Shown: positions 16,188 through 27,693 of the stretch, piece by piece | How positions within the stretch are numbered: position 1 is the first letter of the stretch | How the letters are laid out: every line of letters begins with the position of its first letter | Origin: Paracoccaceae bacterium | Lineage (GTDB): Bacteria > Pseudomonadota > Alphaproteobacteria > Rhodobacterales > Rhodobacteraceae | Reading direction: 5' to 3' | NCBI GenBank assembly: GCA_026989055.1 | Contig: JALSKC010000021.1 | Span: forward strand, 1-64,000 | Length of the DNA: 64,000 nt | Notes under the pieces: generated by a model | Databases searched by the model: none | What the model saw: only the letters and a program-made list of their open reading frames with translations | What the model was told of the DNA's origin: nothing | Made by a program: the position numbers and the translations under genes

Positions 16188-17642
16188 TCAGAGCCTCAGC
16201 AATGTCTGGATCAGGTCATCGACGGTGGAAATGATGCGGGCATTGGCCGAATAGGACTGCTCGATCAGGAGAAGCTGCTGAAGCTCTCGGTCGGTATCGA
16301 CGCCATCCTGCAGTTCGAGAGTCTTCATGGCATCGAACTGAGCAATGGCGAAGCCCTTGTCCGCATCTGCAGCAAGCAGATCGGCATGGTTCAGGGAAAG
16401 GATGTCGCTGGCAAGCCCGGGAGCCGAACGGGCGGCGCCGATGAACCCGCCGCTGGAGGGAATGCGCGGAGCGCGGAGCGCATCGCCCATCGCGCTCAGA
16501 AGCGTTGCATTTCCGACATCGCCCGGGCTGGTCGCCCCGAGTCCGTCACGAAGGCGCCACAGCGCGCCCCCCCCGGCCGGATCAACCAGAGGGTTGACGG
16601 AAATCCGCGCCGATATTCCGGTCTCGTTTGCTGCGGAGAAGGCCACCCCCGCATCCGTGAAAAGCCCCGCGTCGCCAGGGGTCAACGTCGGATCAACCGC
16701 AGGGTCTGCGAGGCGTTCGATCAGGTTACGCGCCATTGCATCCAGGCGCGTCTGGGCGGTGACGGCAAGATTGTCCCGAACATCGAACAGCGCACCAAGG
16801 CTTCCGCCCCCCAGGGGGCCGGAAGACCCGGTGGCAACCGGGTTGCCGTTGACGGTAAGCCCGGAAAGGGCCCCGCTTCCAAGGCTCATCTGCGGAACTA
16901 TCGTTCCGACGGGAGCAAAGCCTATGCGCGCCGGGGTGCCGTCGAGCAGGATGGCGCCGCCAGGGGTGAACAGGGCCACCTGCCCGTTCCCGCGTGGCAC
17001 CTGTCTGAGGGGAACGATTTCCGAAATCGAGTCGATCGTTTGCTGACGCTGATCCATGAGCGCGTTGGCATCGCGCCCGGCAGCCAGCTGGACACGGATG
17101 GCATGGTTGAGTTCAGCGACCCGGCTCAGATTCTCGTTCAGGCGGCGGACCTGCTCGGCGATCCTGCCGTCCGCCTCCAGGCGCAGCTCCTGTACCCGCT
17201 CGGATGCCCCGTTCAGCTTGGATGACAGGCCCTGGGCAGCCCTCAGAACGGTATCCAGCCGGGGCTCGGAATCCGGTCGGCTCGCCGCCTCGATCAGCGC
17301 CGTTTCCAGCTGCGTTGTCCAGCCGCCGAGCGAGCCGGGGTCGTCGGGCAGCCCCAGGATCTGCTCCATGTCCTTGTGGAACTCCGCCACGACAGAAGCC
17401 TGGCCGAGACGGGACTCGGCCAGGCGGCGTTCGGTGACGAGCTGTTCATCGACATTGCGCAAGACTCCGACGACCCGCACTCCGGCCCCGTTGCCGCCGA
17501 CAGAGCGAGCCGCCAGTTCGAGCTCCCGCCGTCCGTAGCCCTCGGTCAGGGCGTTGGCCACGTTCGAGGAAACCACTTCCGCCGCCCGCGATGCCGCCGT
17601 AAGCCCCGACAGGGCATTCGAAAGGGAGCCCGAGATGCTCAT
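16188..17642 (-). CDS. flgK: Flagellar hook-associated protein FlgK
   Basis: 484 residues. The N terminus (SLSNALSGLTAASRAAEVVSSNVANALTEGYGRRE) is the rod/hook-family motif with the FlgK-type YxRR, and the C terminus (LLIEQSYSANARIISTVDDLIQTLLRL) is the matching D0 helix. It caps the hook at the filament junction. It lies 23 bases after flgE. Length is at the short end for the family. Confidence 0.92.
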   Translation of the reverse strand: MSISGSLSNALSGLTAASRAAEVVSSNVANALTEGYGRRELELAARSVGGNGAGVRVVGVLRNVDEQLVTERRLAESRLGQASVVAEFHKDMEQILGLPDDPGSLGGWTTQLETALIEAASRPDSEPRLDTVLRAAQGLSSKLNGASERVQELRLEADGRIAEQVRRLNENLSRVAELNHAIRVQLAAGRDANALMDQRQQTIDSISEIVPLRQVPRGNGQVALFTPGGAILLDGTPARIGFAPVGTIVPQMSLGSGALSGLTVNGNPVATGSSGPLGGGSLGALFDVRDNLAVTAQTRLDAMARNLIERLADPAVDPTLTPGDAGLFTDAGVAFSAANETGISARISVNPLVDPAGGGALWRLRDGLGATSPGDVGNATLLSAMGDALRAPRIPSSGGFIGAARSAPGLASDILSLNHADLLAADADKGFAIAQFDAMKTLELQDGVDTDRELQQLLLIEQSYSANARIISTVDDLIQTLLRL

Positions 17643-17665
17643 CGCCTATCCCTCTTCATGCCGTC

Positions 17666-18973
17666 TCAGCGCTTGATGTTGGTCGTTTCCTGGAGCATCT
17701 CATCAACGGTCTGGATGACCTTGGCGTTGGAAGAATAGGCTCGCTGGGTCTGGATCAGCTGGGTCAGCTCGGCGGCGACGTCGGTCGCGGATTCCTCTCT
17801 CGTGAACCCGAGCACCTCTCCGGTCGGGCCGTCTCCGGCATCCCACAGGAAGAAGGCGCCGCTTTCAGGGGATATCTGATAGGCTTGGTTGTTGAGCGAG
17901 ATCAGCCCGTTAGGGTTGGGCACATCGACCAGCGGAATCTGGTAGATCGTCCGGGTGAACCCGATATCGTAGACTGCGTTCACGAAACCGTTCGGGTCGA
18001 TCTCGACCGTGGTCAGATTGCCGACCGGAGAACCGTTCTTCTCGATCGTGACCGGAGCGAAACTGTCCGAAAGCTGCGTCATTCCGCCCGGGTCGTTGAT
18101 CGTGCCGATCGTCAGTTCCAGCGGACCGCCGCCAAGCGTGAGCGTCACCGACCCGGTGGCGGCATTGTAGGCGCCGCCGGAGATCGTGGTGACCGAGGCC
18201 AGCGTGCCCCCGTTGGTCTGGCTGGAATCGAACACCAGCGTGTATTGTCCGACGGTCGCACCGCCGGAGGCGCTGTCGGTGATCGTCATGGTCCAGGTAT
18301 TGGAGGCGCCGCTTCCAGGCACGGTCGGCGTGAAGTTGACGCTGAGGGTCTCGGAGGTGCCGAGGTTGCCGAAATACTCGATCGACAGATCCTGCTGGAC
18401 CCCTGCCGCACCTGCCTGCGTTTCGGTGGCCGGCAGGTTAACCGCGAGGGTCATCCGGGTCGTCGGGTCGCCGGCAAACTGGTTCACGTTGACCCGAACG
18501 GGTTCGAGGCCGGCCACGGTATCGCGCGGATAGCTCGGCATCGAGCCATCGACATTGGCCGGCCAGCCCATCAGGACCATTCCCGTTTCGGTCATCAGGA
18601 CACCATCGGCATCGGGGCGGAAAGAGCCGGTCGTCATCAGCATCATCGGGTAGTTCCCGGTATTCGAATCAAGAGATACCCTTGTCGTGACCGGCAACAT
18701 GCCGCGACCGTTCACCGCGATGTCGGTGGGGTTCGAAGTGGAGATCAGCGGCCCGCGCTCATCGATCAGCCGCTGCGTGGTGACGCGCACGCCGCCGGCG
18801 GAATAGACGCCGGCGCCCGACCCGCCGCCGATGACCTGGGAATGGAAATCTGCCTGTGCCCGCTTGTAGCCGAAGGTGGCCGAATTGGCGATATTGTCGG
18901 CAATCGTCGCAAGCCGGGTCGCATTGGCATTAAGCCCTGCCACACCGGCATTCAAGGAAGAGGAGATCGTCAT
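17666..18973 (-). CDS. flgE: Flagellar hook protein FlgE
   Basis: 435 residues from the ATG at 18973 (MTISSSLNAGVAGLNANATR...); 13 extra in-frame residues upstream are not part of the family. N-terminal ATIADNIANSATFGYKR and C-terminal RAYSSNAKVIQTVDEMLQ form the D0 domains; the middle (about 150-330) is Thr/Ser/Gly-rich beta structure. It builds the hook outside the cell after export through the flagellar type III apparatus. A CtrA-like box lies about 60 bases upstream. Confidence 0.93.
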   Translation of the reverse strand: MTISSSLNAGVAGLNANATRLATIADNIANSATFGYKRAQADFHSQVIGGGSGAGVYSAGGVRVTTQRLIDERGPLISTSNPTDIAVNGRGMLPVTTRVSLDSNTGNYPMMLMTTGSFRPDADGVLMTETGMVLMGWPANVDGSMPSYPRDTVAGLEPVRVNVNQFAGDPTTRMTLAVNLPATETQAGAAGVQQDLSIEYFGNLGTSETLSVNFTPTVPGSGASNTWTMTITDSASGGATVGQYTLVFDSSQTNGGTLASVTTISGGAYNAATGSVTLTLGGGPLELTIGTINDPGGMTQLSDSFAPVTIEKNGSPVGNLTTVEIDPNGFVNAVYDIGFTRTIYQIPLVDVPNPNGLISLNNQAYQISPESGAFFLWDAGDGPTGEVLGFTREESATDVAAELTQLIQTQRAYSSNAKVIQTVDEMLQETTNIKR

Positions 18974-19034
18974 TGGGAAGCGCCTTTCTGCTGCCAGTGG
19001 TCCCGAGTCCACCGGAAGGACTACCCGCCCCGGC

Positions 19035-19049
19035 TTAACAGCGCGCTAA
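19035..19049. promoter_or_regulatory. Candidate CtrA site upstream of flgE (TTAA-N7-CTAA)
   Basis: TTAACAGCGCGCTAA lies between the end of motB and the start of flgE. It matches the CtrA consensus TTAA-N7-TTAA at 7 of 8 defined bases with exact spacing. In Rhodobacterales CtrA activates flagellar genes, so an internal promoter for flgE-flgK-flgL-flgI is likely. Confidence 0.55.
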
Positions 19050-19089
19050 CGATGAAAGTTTTCCCTATCCGGCGGTTGCCCTCCCCCGT

Positions 19090-19929
19090 TCAGGAGGGGC
19101 TGTCCCGCAGCAGGATGATCTCGATCCGGTTGTTGCGTACGGCCATGGGGTTGGCCACCGCCGGCTTGCGATCGGCATAGCCGGAGACCCGCTGGATCCG
19201 ATGCCCGGGCAGCTTTTCCGCCAGGAGCTTCCGGATCGTGTCGGCGCGCGATTGCGAGAGATCCCAGACCGGGTTCCTGGCGAGAACGACGGGGCGGGCG
19301 CGGCTGTATCCGTTCACCGCGATTTCGTTGTCCACGAGAGAAAAGATCTCGGCGATCATGGCCGCCAGCTCTTCCATGACGAGGGTCGGCACGGTGCCGC
19401 CCGGTTCGAACAGGGGTTCTCCCGGCAGGTCGAACAACTCGACGATCAGCCCTTCGTCGGTGACCCGCGTCACGATGTGGCGAAGGGCCTCGTCGCTGAC
19501 CATGCTTTCGCCGGACAGGCCGGCAAGGGCCTCTTCGACCGCTGCCAGGTCGGCATCCTGCGCGCCGTCTTCCGCGGACTGCCCGGATCCGAAAGCGCCC
19601 CGGGCCGCATTGGATTCGGTTGCCTTCTTCAGGGTCGCTCCGGTGCCATTCTGGGCGAGGGTTTCCTCGGTAAAGACGTTGTCGCCGCCGAAGGAGCCAT
19701 CTCCCCCGCCGGAAATCCGGTTGACCGGAATCGTCGGGCTGAAATAGTCGGCCAGACCCTTGCGCTGCTTTTCCGTCGTCGCGTTCAGCAGCCACATCAG
19801 CAGGAAGAAGGCCATCATGGCCGTCACGAAGTCGGCATAGGCGACCTTCCAGGCTCCGCCGTGGTGCCCCCCACCGCCGACGACCTTCTTGCGCTTGATG
19901 ATCACCGGCGCGTTCGGTTTCGCGCTCAT
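19090..19929 (-). CDS. motB: Flagellar motor stator protein MotB
   Basis: 279 residues. A single membrane segment near 30-47 (VAYADFVTAMMAFFLLMWLLN) contains the proton-carrying aspartate of the YADF motif. After a plug/linker of about 130 residues, the C-terminal OmpA-like domain (NPVWDLSQSRADTIRKLL ... NNRIEIILL) binds peptidoglycan. It works with MotA, which here is encoded 15 kb away at 34568. The final peptidoglycan motif NNRIEI is intact. Confidence 0.93.
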   Translation of the reverse strand: MSAKPNAPVIIKRKKVVGGGGHHGGAWKVAYADFVTAMMAFFLLMWLLNATTEKQRKGLADYFSPTIPVNRISGGGDGSFGGDNVFTEETLAQNGTGATLKKATESNAARGAFGSGQSAEDGAQDADLAAVEEALAGLSGESMVSDEALRHIVTRVTDEGLIVELFDLPGEPLFEPGGTVPTLVMEELAAMIAEIFSLVDNEIAVNGYSRARPVVLARNPVWDLSQSRADTIRKLLAEKLPGHRIQRVSGYADRKPAVANPMAVRNNRIEIILLRDSPS

Positions 19930-19975
19930 CCCACCACCTCGTGTTTCACCCGGATCCGGTGGTAGAGGAAGGAGT

Positions 19976-19990
19976 TGAACGGCAGCTTAA
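19976..19990. promoter_or_regulatory. Candidate CtrA site upstream of motB (TGAA-N7-TTAA)
   Basis: TGAACGGCAGCTTAA is about 47-61 bases upstream of motB and matches TTAA-N7-TTAA at 7 of 8 defined bases. If real, it gives motB its own promoter, which it needs because it is separated from motA. Confidence 0.45.
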
Positions 19991-20105
19991 CAAGGCGGAT
20001 TTTACGCAGCTTTCCGTCCGGACCGGCAGAACGGGCCAGGCAACGGGCTACGCAAGAAACAGGTTACACAAAAAGAGGTATACGAAAATTCCGGTAACAA
20101 ATATG

Positions 20106-20132
20106 TTGCCTGGTGCCGGCCCGCATGCTAAT
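20106..20132 (+). promoter_or_regulatory. Candidate promoter of paaJ-paaABCDE
   Basis: TTGCCT (20106-20111), a 15-base spacer and GCTAAT (20127-20132) form a weak vegetative-type promoter. The operator-like inverted repeat begins at the next base, where it would block transcription initiation. The short spacer lowers confidence. Confidence 0.3.
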
Positions 20133-20148
20133 CCGACCATGCGGTCGG
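20133..20148. promoter_or_regulatory. Candidate operator of the paaJABCDE operon
   Basis: CCGACCATGCGGTCGG is a perfect inverted repeat with 6-base arms and a 4-base centre, 37-52 bases upstream of paaJ. Its core ACC-N4-GGT matches the core of the box at 61147 in the other paa locus, suggesting a common regulator. Confidence 0.5.
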
Positions 20149-20184
20149 GGAATGCCGCAAGCCATGCGAACGGATCGACGATTC

Positions 20185-21387
<1,203 letters not shown>

Positions 21388-21399
21388 GGAGGGCGCGCG

Positions 21400-22392
21400 A
21401 TGTATGCACAGATGGTGAAATCCACCGGCAAGGGCGTGAAGACGCCCGAGGAGATGACCCCCGAGGAACGCGCCTTTCAGGCCCGCATCGACGCCGGCGA
21501 GAAGATCGAGCCGAAGGACTGGATGCCCGAGGGCTACCGCCAGACCCTGATCCGCCAGATCGGCCAGCACGCCCATTCCGAGGTGGTCGGGCAACTGCCC
21601 GAGGGCAACTGGATCACTCGCGCGCCCACGCTGGAACGCAAGGCGATCCTGCTGGCCAAGGTGCAGGACGAGGCCGGGCACGGGCTCTATCTTTACTGCG
21701 CCGCCGAAACCCTGGGCGTCAGCCGCGACGAGCTGATCGACCTGCTGCACGAAGGCCGGATGAAATATTCCTCGATCTTCAACTATCCGACGTTGAACTG
21801 GGCCGATATCGGGGCCATCGGCTGGCTGGTGGATGGCGCTGCGATCATGAACCAGGTGGCCTTGCAGCGCACCTCCTACGGCCCTTATGCGCGGGCCATG
21901 ATCCGCATCTGCAAGGAAGAGAGCTTCCACCAGCGCCAGGGCTACGACATCATGATGAAGATGGCCTTCGGCACCCCGGAGCAGAAGGAAATGGCGCAGG
22001 ATGCGCTGAATCGCTTCTGGTATCCGGCGCTGATGATGTTCGGCCCGTCCGACAGGGACTCGGTGCATTCGGCGCAGTCGATGGCCTGGGGGATCAAGAC
22101 CATGACCAACGACGAGGGCCGCCAGCGGTTCGTTGACCAGACCGTGCCGCAGGCCGAATACCTGGGCCTGACCATCCCCGACCCCGATCTGAAGTGGAAC
22201 GAGGAACGCGGGCATTACGATTTCACCGACCCGGACTGGTCCGAATTCTTCGCGGTCATCAACGGCAACGGCCCCTGCAACGCCGACCGCATGGCCGCCC
22301 GCCGCAAGGCCTGGCAAGACGGCGCCTGGGTGCGCGAGGGCCTGCTGGAACACGCCCGCAAGAAGGCCGCGCGCCGGCAGGCGGCTGAATAG
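21400..22392 (+). CDS. paaA: Phenylacetyl-CoA 1,2-epoxidase catalytic subunit PaaA
   Basis: 330 residues. Ferritin-like di-iron protein with the two ExxH-type ligand sets visible as DEAGH (about 90) and KEESFH (about 170). PaaA is the oxygenase subunit that forms the ring 1,2-epoxide of phenylacetyl-CoA, in complex with PaaB, PaaC and the reductase PaaE. Length and sequence are typical of the family. Tight operon with paaB. Confidence 0.96.
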   Translation: MYAQMVKSTGKGVKTPEEMTPEERAFQARIDAGEKIEPKDWMPEGYRQTLIRQIGQHAHSEVVGQLPEGNWITRAPTLERKAILLAKVQDEAGHGLYLYCAAETLGVSRDELIDLLHEGRMKYSSIFNYPTLNWADIGAIGWLVDGAAIMNQVALQRTSYGPYARAMIRICKEESFHQRQGYDIMMKMAFGTPEQKEMAQDALNRFWYPALMMFGPSDRDSVHSAQSMAWGIKTMTNDEGRQRFVDQTVPQAEYLGLTIPDPDLKWNEERGHYDFTDPDWSEFFAVINGNGPCNADRMAARRKAWQDGAWVREGLLEHARKKAARRQAAE

Positions 22393-22403
22393 GGAGACAG
22401 GAA

Positions 22404-22688
22404 ATGAAAAACGAATGGCCCCTCTGGGAAGTCTTCATCCGCGGCCGGCACGGGCTGAGCCACCGCCACGTCGGCAGCCTGCACGCGCCCGACGCCGAAA
22501 CCGCGATCCTGAACGCGCGCGACGTTTACACGCGGCGCAACGAAGGGGTCAGCATCTGGGTGGTCGAGGCGGCGCATGTCACGGCGTCCTCGCCTTCGGA
22601 CAAGGGGCCGCTGTATGAGCCCGCCAATGACAAGATCTACCGCCACCCGACGTTCTTCGACATCCCCGAAGACGTGGGGCCGATGTGA
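22404..22688 (+). CDS. paaB: Phenylacetyl-CoA epoxidase subunit PaaB
   Basis: 94 residues, normal length. Characteristic opening NEWPLWEVFIRGRHGLSHRHVGSLHA. PaaB is a small subunit that bridges PaaAC heterodimers. It has a good ribosome site (AGGGAGA) and overlaps paaC by 4 bases. Confidence 0.95.
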   Translation: MKNEWPLWEVFIRGRHGLSHRHVGSLHAPDAETAILNARDVYTRRNEGVSIWVVEAAHVTASSPSDKGPLYEPANDKIYRHPTFFDIPEDVGPM

Positions 22689-23440
22689 TGAGCGCCCTGT
22701 TCGAATTCCTGCTGCGCCAGGGCGACAATGCGCTGGTGCTCGGCCACCGGGTCAGCGAATGGTGCGGCCATGCGCCGGTGCTGGAAGAGGACATCGCGCT
22801 GGCCAACACCGCGCTCGACCTGATCGGGCAGACGCAGATGTGGCTGGGGCTGGCGGGCGAGGTCGAGGGCAAGGGGCGCTCGGCCGACGACCTGGCGTTC
22901 CTGCGCGACGTCTGGGATTTCCGCAACCTGCTGCTGGTGGAACGCCCGAACGGCGATTTCGGCCACACGATGATGCGCCAGTTCCTGTTCGACGCCTTCA
23001 ACCTGGTGCATCTGACGGAACTTGCGAACTCGACCGATGACCGCATTGCCGCCATCGCCGAAAAGGCCGGCAAGGAAGCCGCCTACCACCTGGAACGCTC
23101 GCGCAACACGGTTGTCGCGCTGGGCGACGGCACCGAAGAAAGCCACGCCCGGATGCAGGCGGCGCTGGATGCGCTCTGGCCCTACGTGGGCGAAATCTTC
23201 GAAAACGACAGTGTCAGTGACGAATTGGCGGCCGATGGCATCGCCCCCGAACCGGCCTCGCTGCGCGCCGCCTGGGACGCTCGGGTGCAAGAGGCGCTGG
23301 CCGAGGCGACGCTGCGCCACCCCGAGGGCGACTTTGCCCACAGGGGCGGAAAGACCGGCGTCATGCATACGGAACACCTGGGCCACCTGCTGACCCAGAT
23401 GCAGTGGCTGCAGCGCGCCTACCCGGGGGCGACATGGTAG
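22685..23440 (+). CDS. paaC: Phenylacetyl-CoA epoxidase structural subunit PaaC
   Basis: 251 residues. Ferritin-like partner of PaaA with the motifs LGHRVSEWCGHAP and DLIGQTQMWL near the N terminus. It stabilises the catalytic subunit but is not thought to carry the active iron centre. Start overlaps paaB by 4 bases and its end overlaps paaD, so the genes are translationally coupled. Confidence 0.95.
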   Translation: MMSALFEFLLRQGDNALVLGHRVSEWCGHAPVLEEDIALANTALDLIGQTQMWLGLAGEVEGKGRSADDLAFLRDVWDFRNLLLVERPNGDFGHTMMRQFLFDAFNLVHLTELANSTDDRIAAIAEKAGKEAAYHLERSRNTVVALGDGTEESHARMQAALDALWPYVGEIFENDSVSDELAADGIAPEPASLRAAWDARVQEALAEATLRHPEGDFAHRGGKTGVMHTEHLGHLLTQMQWLQRAYPGATW

Positions 23441-23901
23441 CGACCCTGCCCAGGGTTGCCGATGTCTGGGAATGGCTCGACGCCGTGCCGGACCCGGAAA
23501 TTCCGGTGATCTCGGTGGTGGATCTGGGCATCGTGCGCGACGTGGCGCTTGAGGGCGAGACGCTGGTGGTCACCATCACGCCCACCTATTCCGGCTGTCC
23601 GGCCACCTCGATCATCCGGCTGGATATCGAAACGGCGCTGCGCGAACACGGGGTTCGCGATTTTCGCCTGGAACAGCGCCTGTCGCCCGCCTGGACGACA
23701 GACTGGCTGTCGCAAAAGGGCCGCCGGAAACTGGAAGACTACGGCATCGCCCCGCCGCAGCCCGGCGGCACGCCGGCGCATTGCCCGCGCTGCAAGTCGG
23801 CCCATGTGAAACGGATCAGCCAGTTCGGATCGACGCCCTGCAAATCGCAGTGGCAGTGCGAGGACTGCCTGGAACCGTTCGACCATTTCAAGTGCATCTG
23901 A
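23434..23901 (+). CDS. paaD: PaaD, MIP18/SufT-like protein for epoxidase iron-sulfur maturation
   Basis: 155 residues from the ATG at 23434, inside the last codons of paaC. The first 100 residues are the MIP18 (DUF59) fold (VPDPEIPVISVVDLGIVRDV); the C-terminal third carries four cysteines in two CxxC pairs (CPRCKS ... CEDC) that probably bind a metal. PaaD is needed for an active PaaABC(E) complex, probably through Fe-S or di-iron maturation. Size is typical. Confidence 0.92.
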   Translation: MVATLPRVADVWEWLDAVPDPEIPVISVVDLGIVRDVALEGETLVVTITPTYSGCPATSIIRLDIETALREHGVRDFRLEQRLSPAWTTDWLSQKGRRKLEDYGIAPPQPGGTPAHCPRCKSAHVKRISQFGSTPCKSQWQCEDCLEPFDHFKCI

Positions 23902-23910
23902 GGGGGCGCC

Positions 23911-24972
23911 ATGTCTCGTTTCCACGCACTCACGGTAACAGACATCCACCGGACCACCCGCGACGCAGTGGTGGTCACGCTACAGCCGGACGACCCCGGA
24001 GCCTTCGCCTTCCGGGCGGGTCAGCACCTGACCTTCCGGCGCGACTTCGGCGGAACCGAGCTGCGCCGCAGCTATTCGATCTGCGCCGCGCCGTCCGAAG
24101 GAACGATCAGGGTCGGGATAAGGCAGGTGGAAGGCGGCGTCTTTTCCACCTGGGCCAACGAGGAGATGACGCCCGGGGAGCGCCTTGATGCCCTGCCGCC
24201 GAGCGGGGCATTCACCCTCGAACCGGAGCCGGAGGCCGCCCGGCACTACCTCGCCTTCGCCGGCGGCGCCGGGATAACGCCGATCCTGTCGATGCTGAAG
24301 GCGGTTCTGGAAGGAGAGCCGAAATCGCATTTCACGCTGATCTATGCGAACCGCGCGGTAAGCACGATCATGTTCCGCGAGGAGCTGGAGGACCTGAAGA
24401 ACCTGCACATGGGGCGTTTCACGCTGCTGCACGTGCTGGAGAACGACACCCAGGAAATCGAACTGTTCAGCGGCCGGCTGGACGCGGAAAGATGCGCCGG
24501 GCTGCTGCGGCACTGGGTCGATGCCGAATCGGCAGACCGGATCCTGCTCTGCGGCCCCCCGCCGATGATGACGGAGGTGCGCAATGCGCTGAAGGCACGG
24601 GGAATTTCCGAAACCCGGATCCGTTCAGAGCTGTTCCGGCCGGATCAGCCTGGCCGCGCCCCGCGCCCGGCCCCGACGCGCGGCGGGCAGGCCGTGCGCG
24701 TGCAGGCGCAAGTCACCCTGGACGGCACCCGCCGCAGCTTCGAGATTCCGGCCGGCATGTCGGTTCTCGAAGCCGCCTTGGAAAACGGCCTTGATGTGCC
24801 CTTTTCCTGCAAGGCCGGGGTCTGCGCCTCCTGCCGGGCCAGGCTGACCGAGGGCAGGCTGGACATGATCGCCAACCACGCGCTGGAGGATTACGAGATC
24901 GAAGCGGGCTATGTGCTGACCTGCCAGTGCTACCCTCTGAGCGAAAGGATCACGCTGGATTACGACCGTTAG
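23911..24972 (+). CDS. paaE: Phenylacetyl-CoA epoxidase reductase PaaE
   Basis: 353 residues. N-terminal FAD domain ([13 protein letters not shown]), NAD(P)-binding domain ([21 protein letters not shown]) and a C-terminal plant-type [2Fe-2S] domain with cysteines in CKAGVCASC and a distal CQC. It passes electrons from NADPH to the PaaA di-iron site. Last gene of the operon; a hairpin follows. Confidence 0.95.
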   Translation: MSRFHALTVTDIHRTTRDAVVVTLQPDDPGAFAFRAGQHLTFRRDFGGTELRRSYSICAAPSEGTIRVGIRQVEGGVFSTWANEEMTPGERLDALPPSGAFTLEPEPEAARHYLAFAGGAGITPILSMLKAVLEGEPKSHFTLIYANRAVSTIMFREELEDLKNLHMGRFTLLHVLENDTQEIELFSGRLDAERCAGLLRHWVDAESADRILLCGPPPMMTEVRNALKARGISETRIRSELFRPDQPGRAPRPAPTRGGQAVRVQAQVTLDGTRRSFEIPAGMSVLEAALENGLDVPFSCKAGVCASCRARLTEGRLDMIANHALEDYEIEAGYVLTCQCYPLSERITLDYDR

Positions 24973-24988
24973 GGTCGAGACACGCTCG

Positions 24989-25004
24989 CATCCCTCACGG
25001 GATG
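24989..25004. terminator. Hairpin between convergent paaE and ilvA
   Basis: CATCCC-TCAC-GGGATG forms a 6-base stem and 4-base loop 17 bases after the paaE stop. No T-run follows, so it is a candidate terminator only. ilvA ends 45 bases further on. Confidence 0.35.
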
Positions 25005-25048
25005 GCGGCGGCGCGCCGGAGCGGAACCGGCCGGCCGGGGGCGGCATC

Positions 25049-26296
25049 CTAGACGATGAACTCGGACAGGGTTTCATCACCGGTTATGTCGCGATAGATG
25101 AAACCCGCCTGCTCCAGCCGGGCGACAAGGGTCGAGAAATTCTCCGGCCGGCTGGTTTCGATCCCGATCAGGACCGAACCGAAGTTCCGGGCCGACTTCT
25201 TCATGTATTCGAAACGGGCGATGTCGTCATCCGGGCCGAGAAGGTCCAGGAACTCCCGCAGCGCACCGGGGCGCTGCGGCATCCGGAGAATGAAATATTT
25301 CTTCACCCCGGAAAACCTCTGGGCGCGCTCCTTCACCTCGGGAAGGCGCTCGAAATCGAAATTCCCGCCCGAGGTCACGCAGACGACCGTCCTGCCGCGC
25401 AGATCCTCGCGCAGATCCTCCAGCGCATCCACGGCCAGGGCGCCGGCCGGTTCGAGCACGATTCCCTCGGTATTCAGCATGTCCAGGATCGTCACGCAGA
25501 TCCTGTCTTCCGGGCAGGGCACCACATGCGCCGGCAGCACATCCGACAACGCCGAAAAGGGCGCCGCGCCAACCCTTGCCACGGCCGCACCGTCAACGAA
25601 GGAGTCAACCTTTTCCAGTGTGACCGGATGCCCCGCCTCGAGCGCGGCCCGGAAGCTTGCCCCGCCCGCCGGCTCGGCAAAGCGGAAGGCCGTTTCCGGC
25701 GCAGCATGCACAAAGACGCCGCGCACGCCGGCAGCCAGCCCGCCGCCGCCGACCGGCAGCACGATCATGTCGGGGGGGCGCGGCATCTGATCCAGGGTTT
25801 CCACGGCGACCGTGGCCTGGCCCCCGATCACGTCCGGGTCGTCGAACGGCGCCAGGAAATGCGCCTCCTCGCGCCTGCAGAACTCCTGGGCCGAGTGCAG
25901 CGTGTCGTCGAAATAATCGCCCGTCAGCACGATCTCGATGTTGTCGCCGCCGAAGATGCGGGTTTTCGCGATCTTCTGCTGCGGCGTGGTCACCGGCATG
26001 AACACGACCCCGCGGACATCGAAATGCCGGCACAGGTAGGCCACGCCCTGGGCATGGTTGCCGGCGCTGGCGCAGGCGAACTTCTTCCGCTCCGGGGCCC
26101 GGGACAGCTGCTTGCGCATCGCGTTCATCGCTCCCCGCAACTTGTAGGAGCGCACCGGCGAAAGATCCTCCCGCTTCAACCAGATCTCGGCGCCATAACG
26201 TTCGCTCAGATGCGCGTTGCGTTGCAGCGGCGTCGGCGGGAACAGCTCGCGCATGGCCCGCTCGGCCCGGCGTGCCTCTTGCAATATGCTTGTCAT
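25049..26296 (-). CDS. ilvA: Threonine ammonia-lyase (threonine dehydratase) IlvA
   Basis: 415 residues from the ATG at 26296 ([12 protein letters not shown]...); the frame stays open far upstream across argG, but that part is antisense shadow. Type II PLP enzyme: lysine in [12 protein letters not shown], glycine loop [17 protein letters not shown]. The C-terminal part (about 325-415, [16 protein letters not shown]) is a single ACT-like regulatory domain, the short form of the enzyme. It deaminates threonine to 2-oxobutyrate for isoleucine. It converges on paaE and diverges from argG. Confidence 0.93.
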   Translation of the reverse strand: MTSILQEARRAERAMRELFPPTPLQRNAHLSERYGAEIWLKREDLSPVRSYKLRGAMNAMRKQLSRAPERKKFACASAGNHAQGVAYLCRHFDVRGVVFMPVTTPQQKIAKTRIFGGDNIEIVLTGDYFDDTLHSAQEFCRREEAHFLAPFDDPDVIGGQATVAVETLDQMPRPPDMIVLPVGGGGLAAGVRGVFVHAAPETAFRFAEPAGGASFRAALEAGHPVTLEKVDSFVDGAAVARVGAAPFSALSDVLPAHVVPCPEDRICVTILDMLNTEGIVLEPAGALAVDALEDLREDLRGRTVVCVTSGGNFDFERLPEVKERAQRFSGVKKYFILRMPQRPGALREFLDLLGPDDDIARFEYMKKSARNFGSVLIGIETSRPENFSTLVARLEQAGFIYRDITGDETLSEFIV

Positions 26297-26419
26297 GCAC
26301 GCTGTCTGCCCCGACGCGCGGCCGGAGGCAAGAGCCCGGGCGTCGCAGCCCGGCCGCGCTTGCTCTCGCCGGGAAAAGGCGCTAACCGCCAGCCTGTCCG
26401 GCAATCGCAGGAGAGCTTC

Positions 26420-27643
26420 ATGTCCGTGCCCAGAAAAGTCGTGCTGGCCTATTCGGGCGGTCTCGATACCTCGATCATCCTCAAATGGCTGCAAACCGAA
26501 TATGGCTGCGAGGTGGTCACCTTCACCGCCGACCTCGGCCAGGGAGAAGAGCTGGAGCCCGCGCGCCGGAAGGCCGAGATGCTGGGCATCGCGCCGGAAA
26601 ACATCTTCATCGAGGATCTGCGCGAGGAATTCGTGCGCGATTTCGTCTTTCCGATGTTCCGGGCCAATGCCGTCTACGAAGGGCTCTATCTGCTGGGCAC
26701 GTCCATCGCCCGGCCGCTTATCTCCAAGCGCCTGATCGAGATCGCCGAAGCTACCGGAGCCGACGCCATCGCCCACGGCGCTACCGGCAAGGGCAATGAT
26801 CAGGTGCGATTCGAACTGTCGGCCTATGCGCTCAACCCCGACATCAGGGTGATCGCGCCCTGGCGCGAGTGGGATCTGACCAGCCGCACGAAGCTGCTGG
26901 AGTTTGCCGAGGCGCATCAGATCCCGATCGCGAAGGACAAGCGCGGCGAGGCGCCCTTTTCGGTGGATGCGAACCTGCTGCACACCTCCAGTGAGGGCAA
27001 GGTTCTGGAAGATCCGGCGGTCGAGGCGCCTGATTACGTCTATCAGCGCACGGTTCACCCCGAGGAGGCGCCCGATACGCCCGAATACATCGAGATCGGG
27101 TTCGAGCGGGGCGATGCGGTTTCGATCAACGGGCAGGCCATGAGCCCGGCCGAGCTGCTGACCGCGCTCAACGAACATGGCGGGCGGCACGGGATCGGGC
27201 GGCTCGATCTGGTGGAAGGGCGCTTCGTGGGGATGAAGTCGCGTGGCATCTATGAAACACCGGGCGGCACCATCCTGCTGGAAGCGCACCGCGGTATCGA
27301 GCAGATCACCCTCGACCGGGGCGCGGCCCACCTCAAGGACGAGCTGATGCCGCGCTACGCGGAGCTGATCTACAACGGCTTCTGGTTCAGCCCCGAGCGC
27401 GAGATGCTGCAGGCCGCCATCGACCACAGCCAGCAGCATGTGACCGGCACGGTGCGGGTAAAGCTCTACAAGGGGCTGGCGCGCACGGTGGGCCGGTGGT
27501 CCGAGCACAGCCTGTATTCGGAAGAACACGTGACCTTCGAGGACGATGCCGGAGCCTACGATCAGAAGGATGCGGCCGGATTCATCAGGCTGAACGCGCT
27601 GCGGCTGCGGCTGCTGGCGATGCGGAACCGGCGGGTAAGGTAG
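26420..27643 (+). CDS. argG: Argininosuccinate synthase ArgG
   Basis: 407 residues from ATG 26420, with GGAG seven bases before. Nucleotide-binding P-loop [15 protein letters not shown] at the N terminus, then [14 protein letters not shown] and the aspartate/citrulline-binding blocks ([25 protein letters not shown]). It condenses citrulline and aspartate using ATP in arginine synthesis. Standard length for the family. Divergent from ilvA across 123 bases. Confidence 0.97.
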   Translation: MSVPRKVVLAYSGGLDTSIILKWLQTEYGCEVVTFTADLGQGEELEPARRKAEMLGIAPENIFIEDLREEFVRDFVFPMFRANAVYEGLYLLGTSIARPLISKRLIEIAEATGADAIAHGATGKGNDQVRFELSAYALNPDIRVIAPWREWDLTSRTKLLEFAEAHQIPIAKDKRGEAPFSVDANLLHTSSEGKVLEDPAVEAPDYVYQRTVHPEEAPDTPEYIEIGFERGDAVSINGQAMSPAELLTALNEHGGRHGIGRLDLVEGRFVGMKSRGIYETPGGTILLEAHRGIEQITLDRGAAHLKDELMPRYAELIYNGFWFSPEREMLQAAIDHSQQHVTGTVRVKLYKGLARTVGRWSEHSLYSEEHVTFEDDAGAYDQKDAAGFIRLNALRLRLLAMRNRRVR

Positions 27644-27693
27644 GCCCGGTCCGGGAGGCTCTTTCGGGGTTTCCCGTGCCCGGCGGCACCGCC

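Noticed and set aside
26297-27529. N-terminal extension of ilvA across argG
   Set aside because: The frame is open but antisense to argG, and the encoded residues do not resemble threonine dehydratase. The family start is at 26296.
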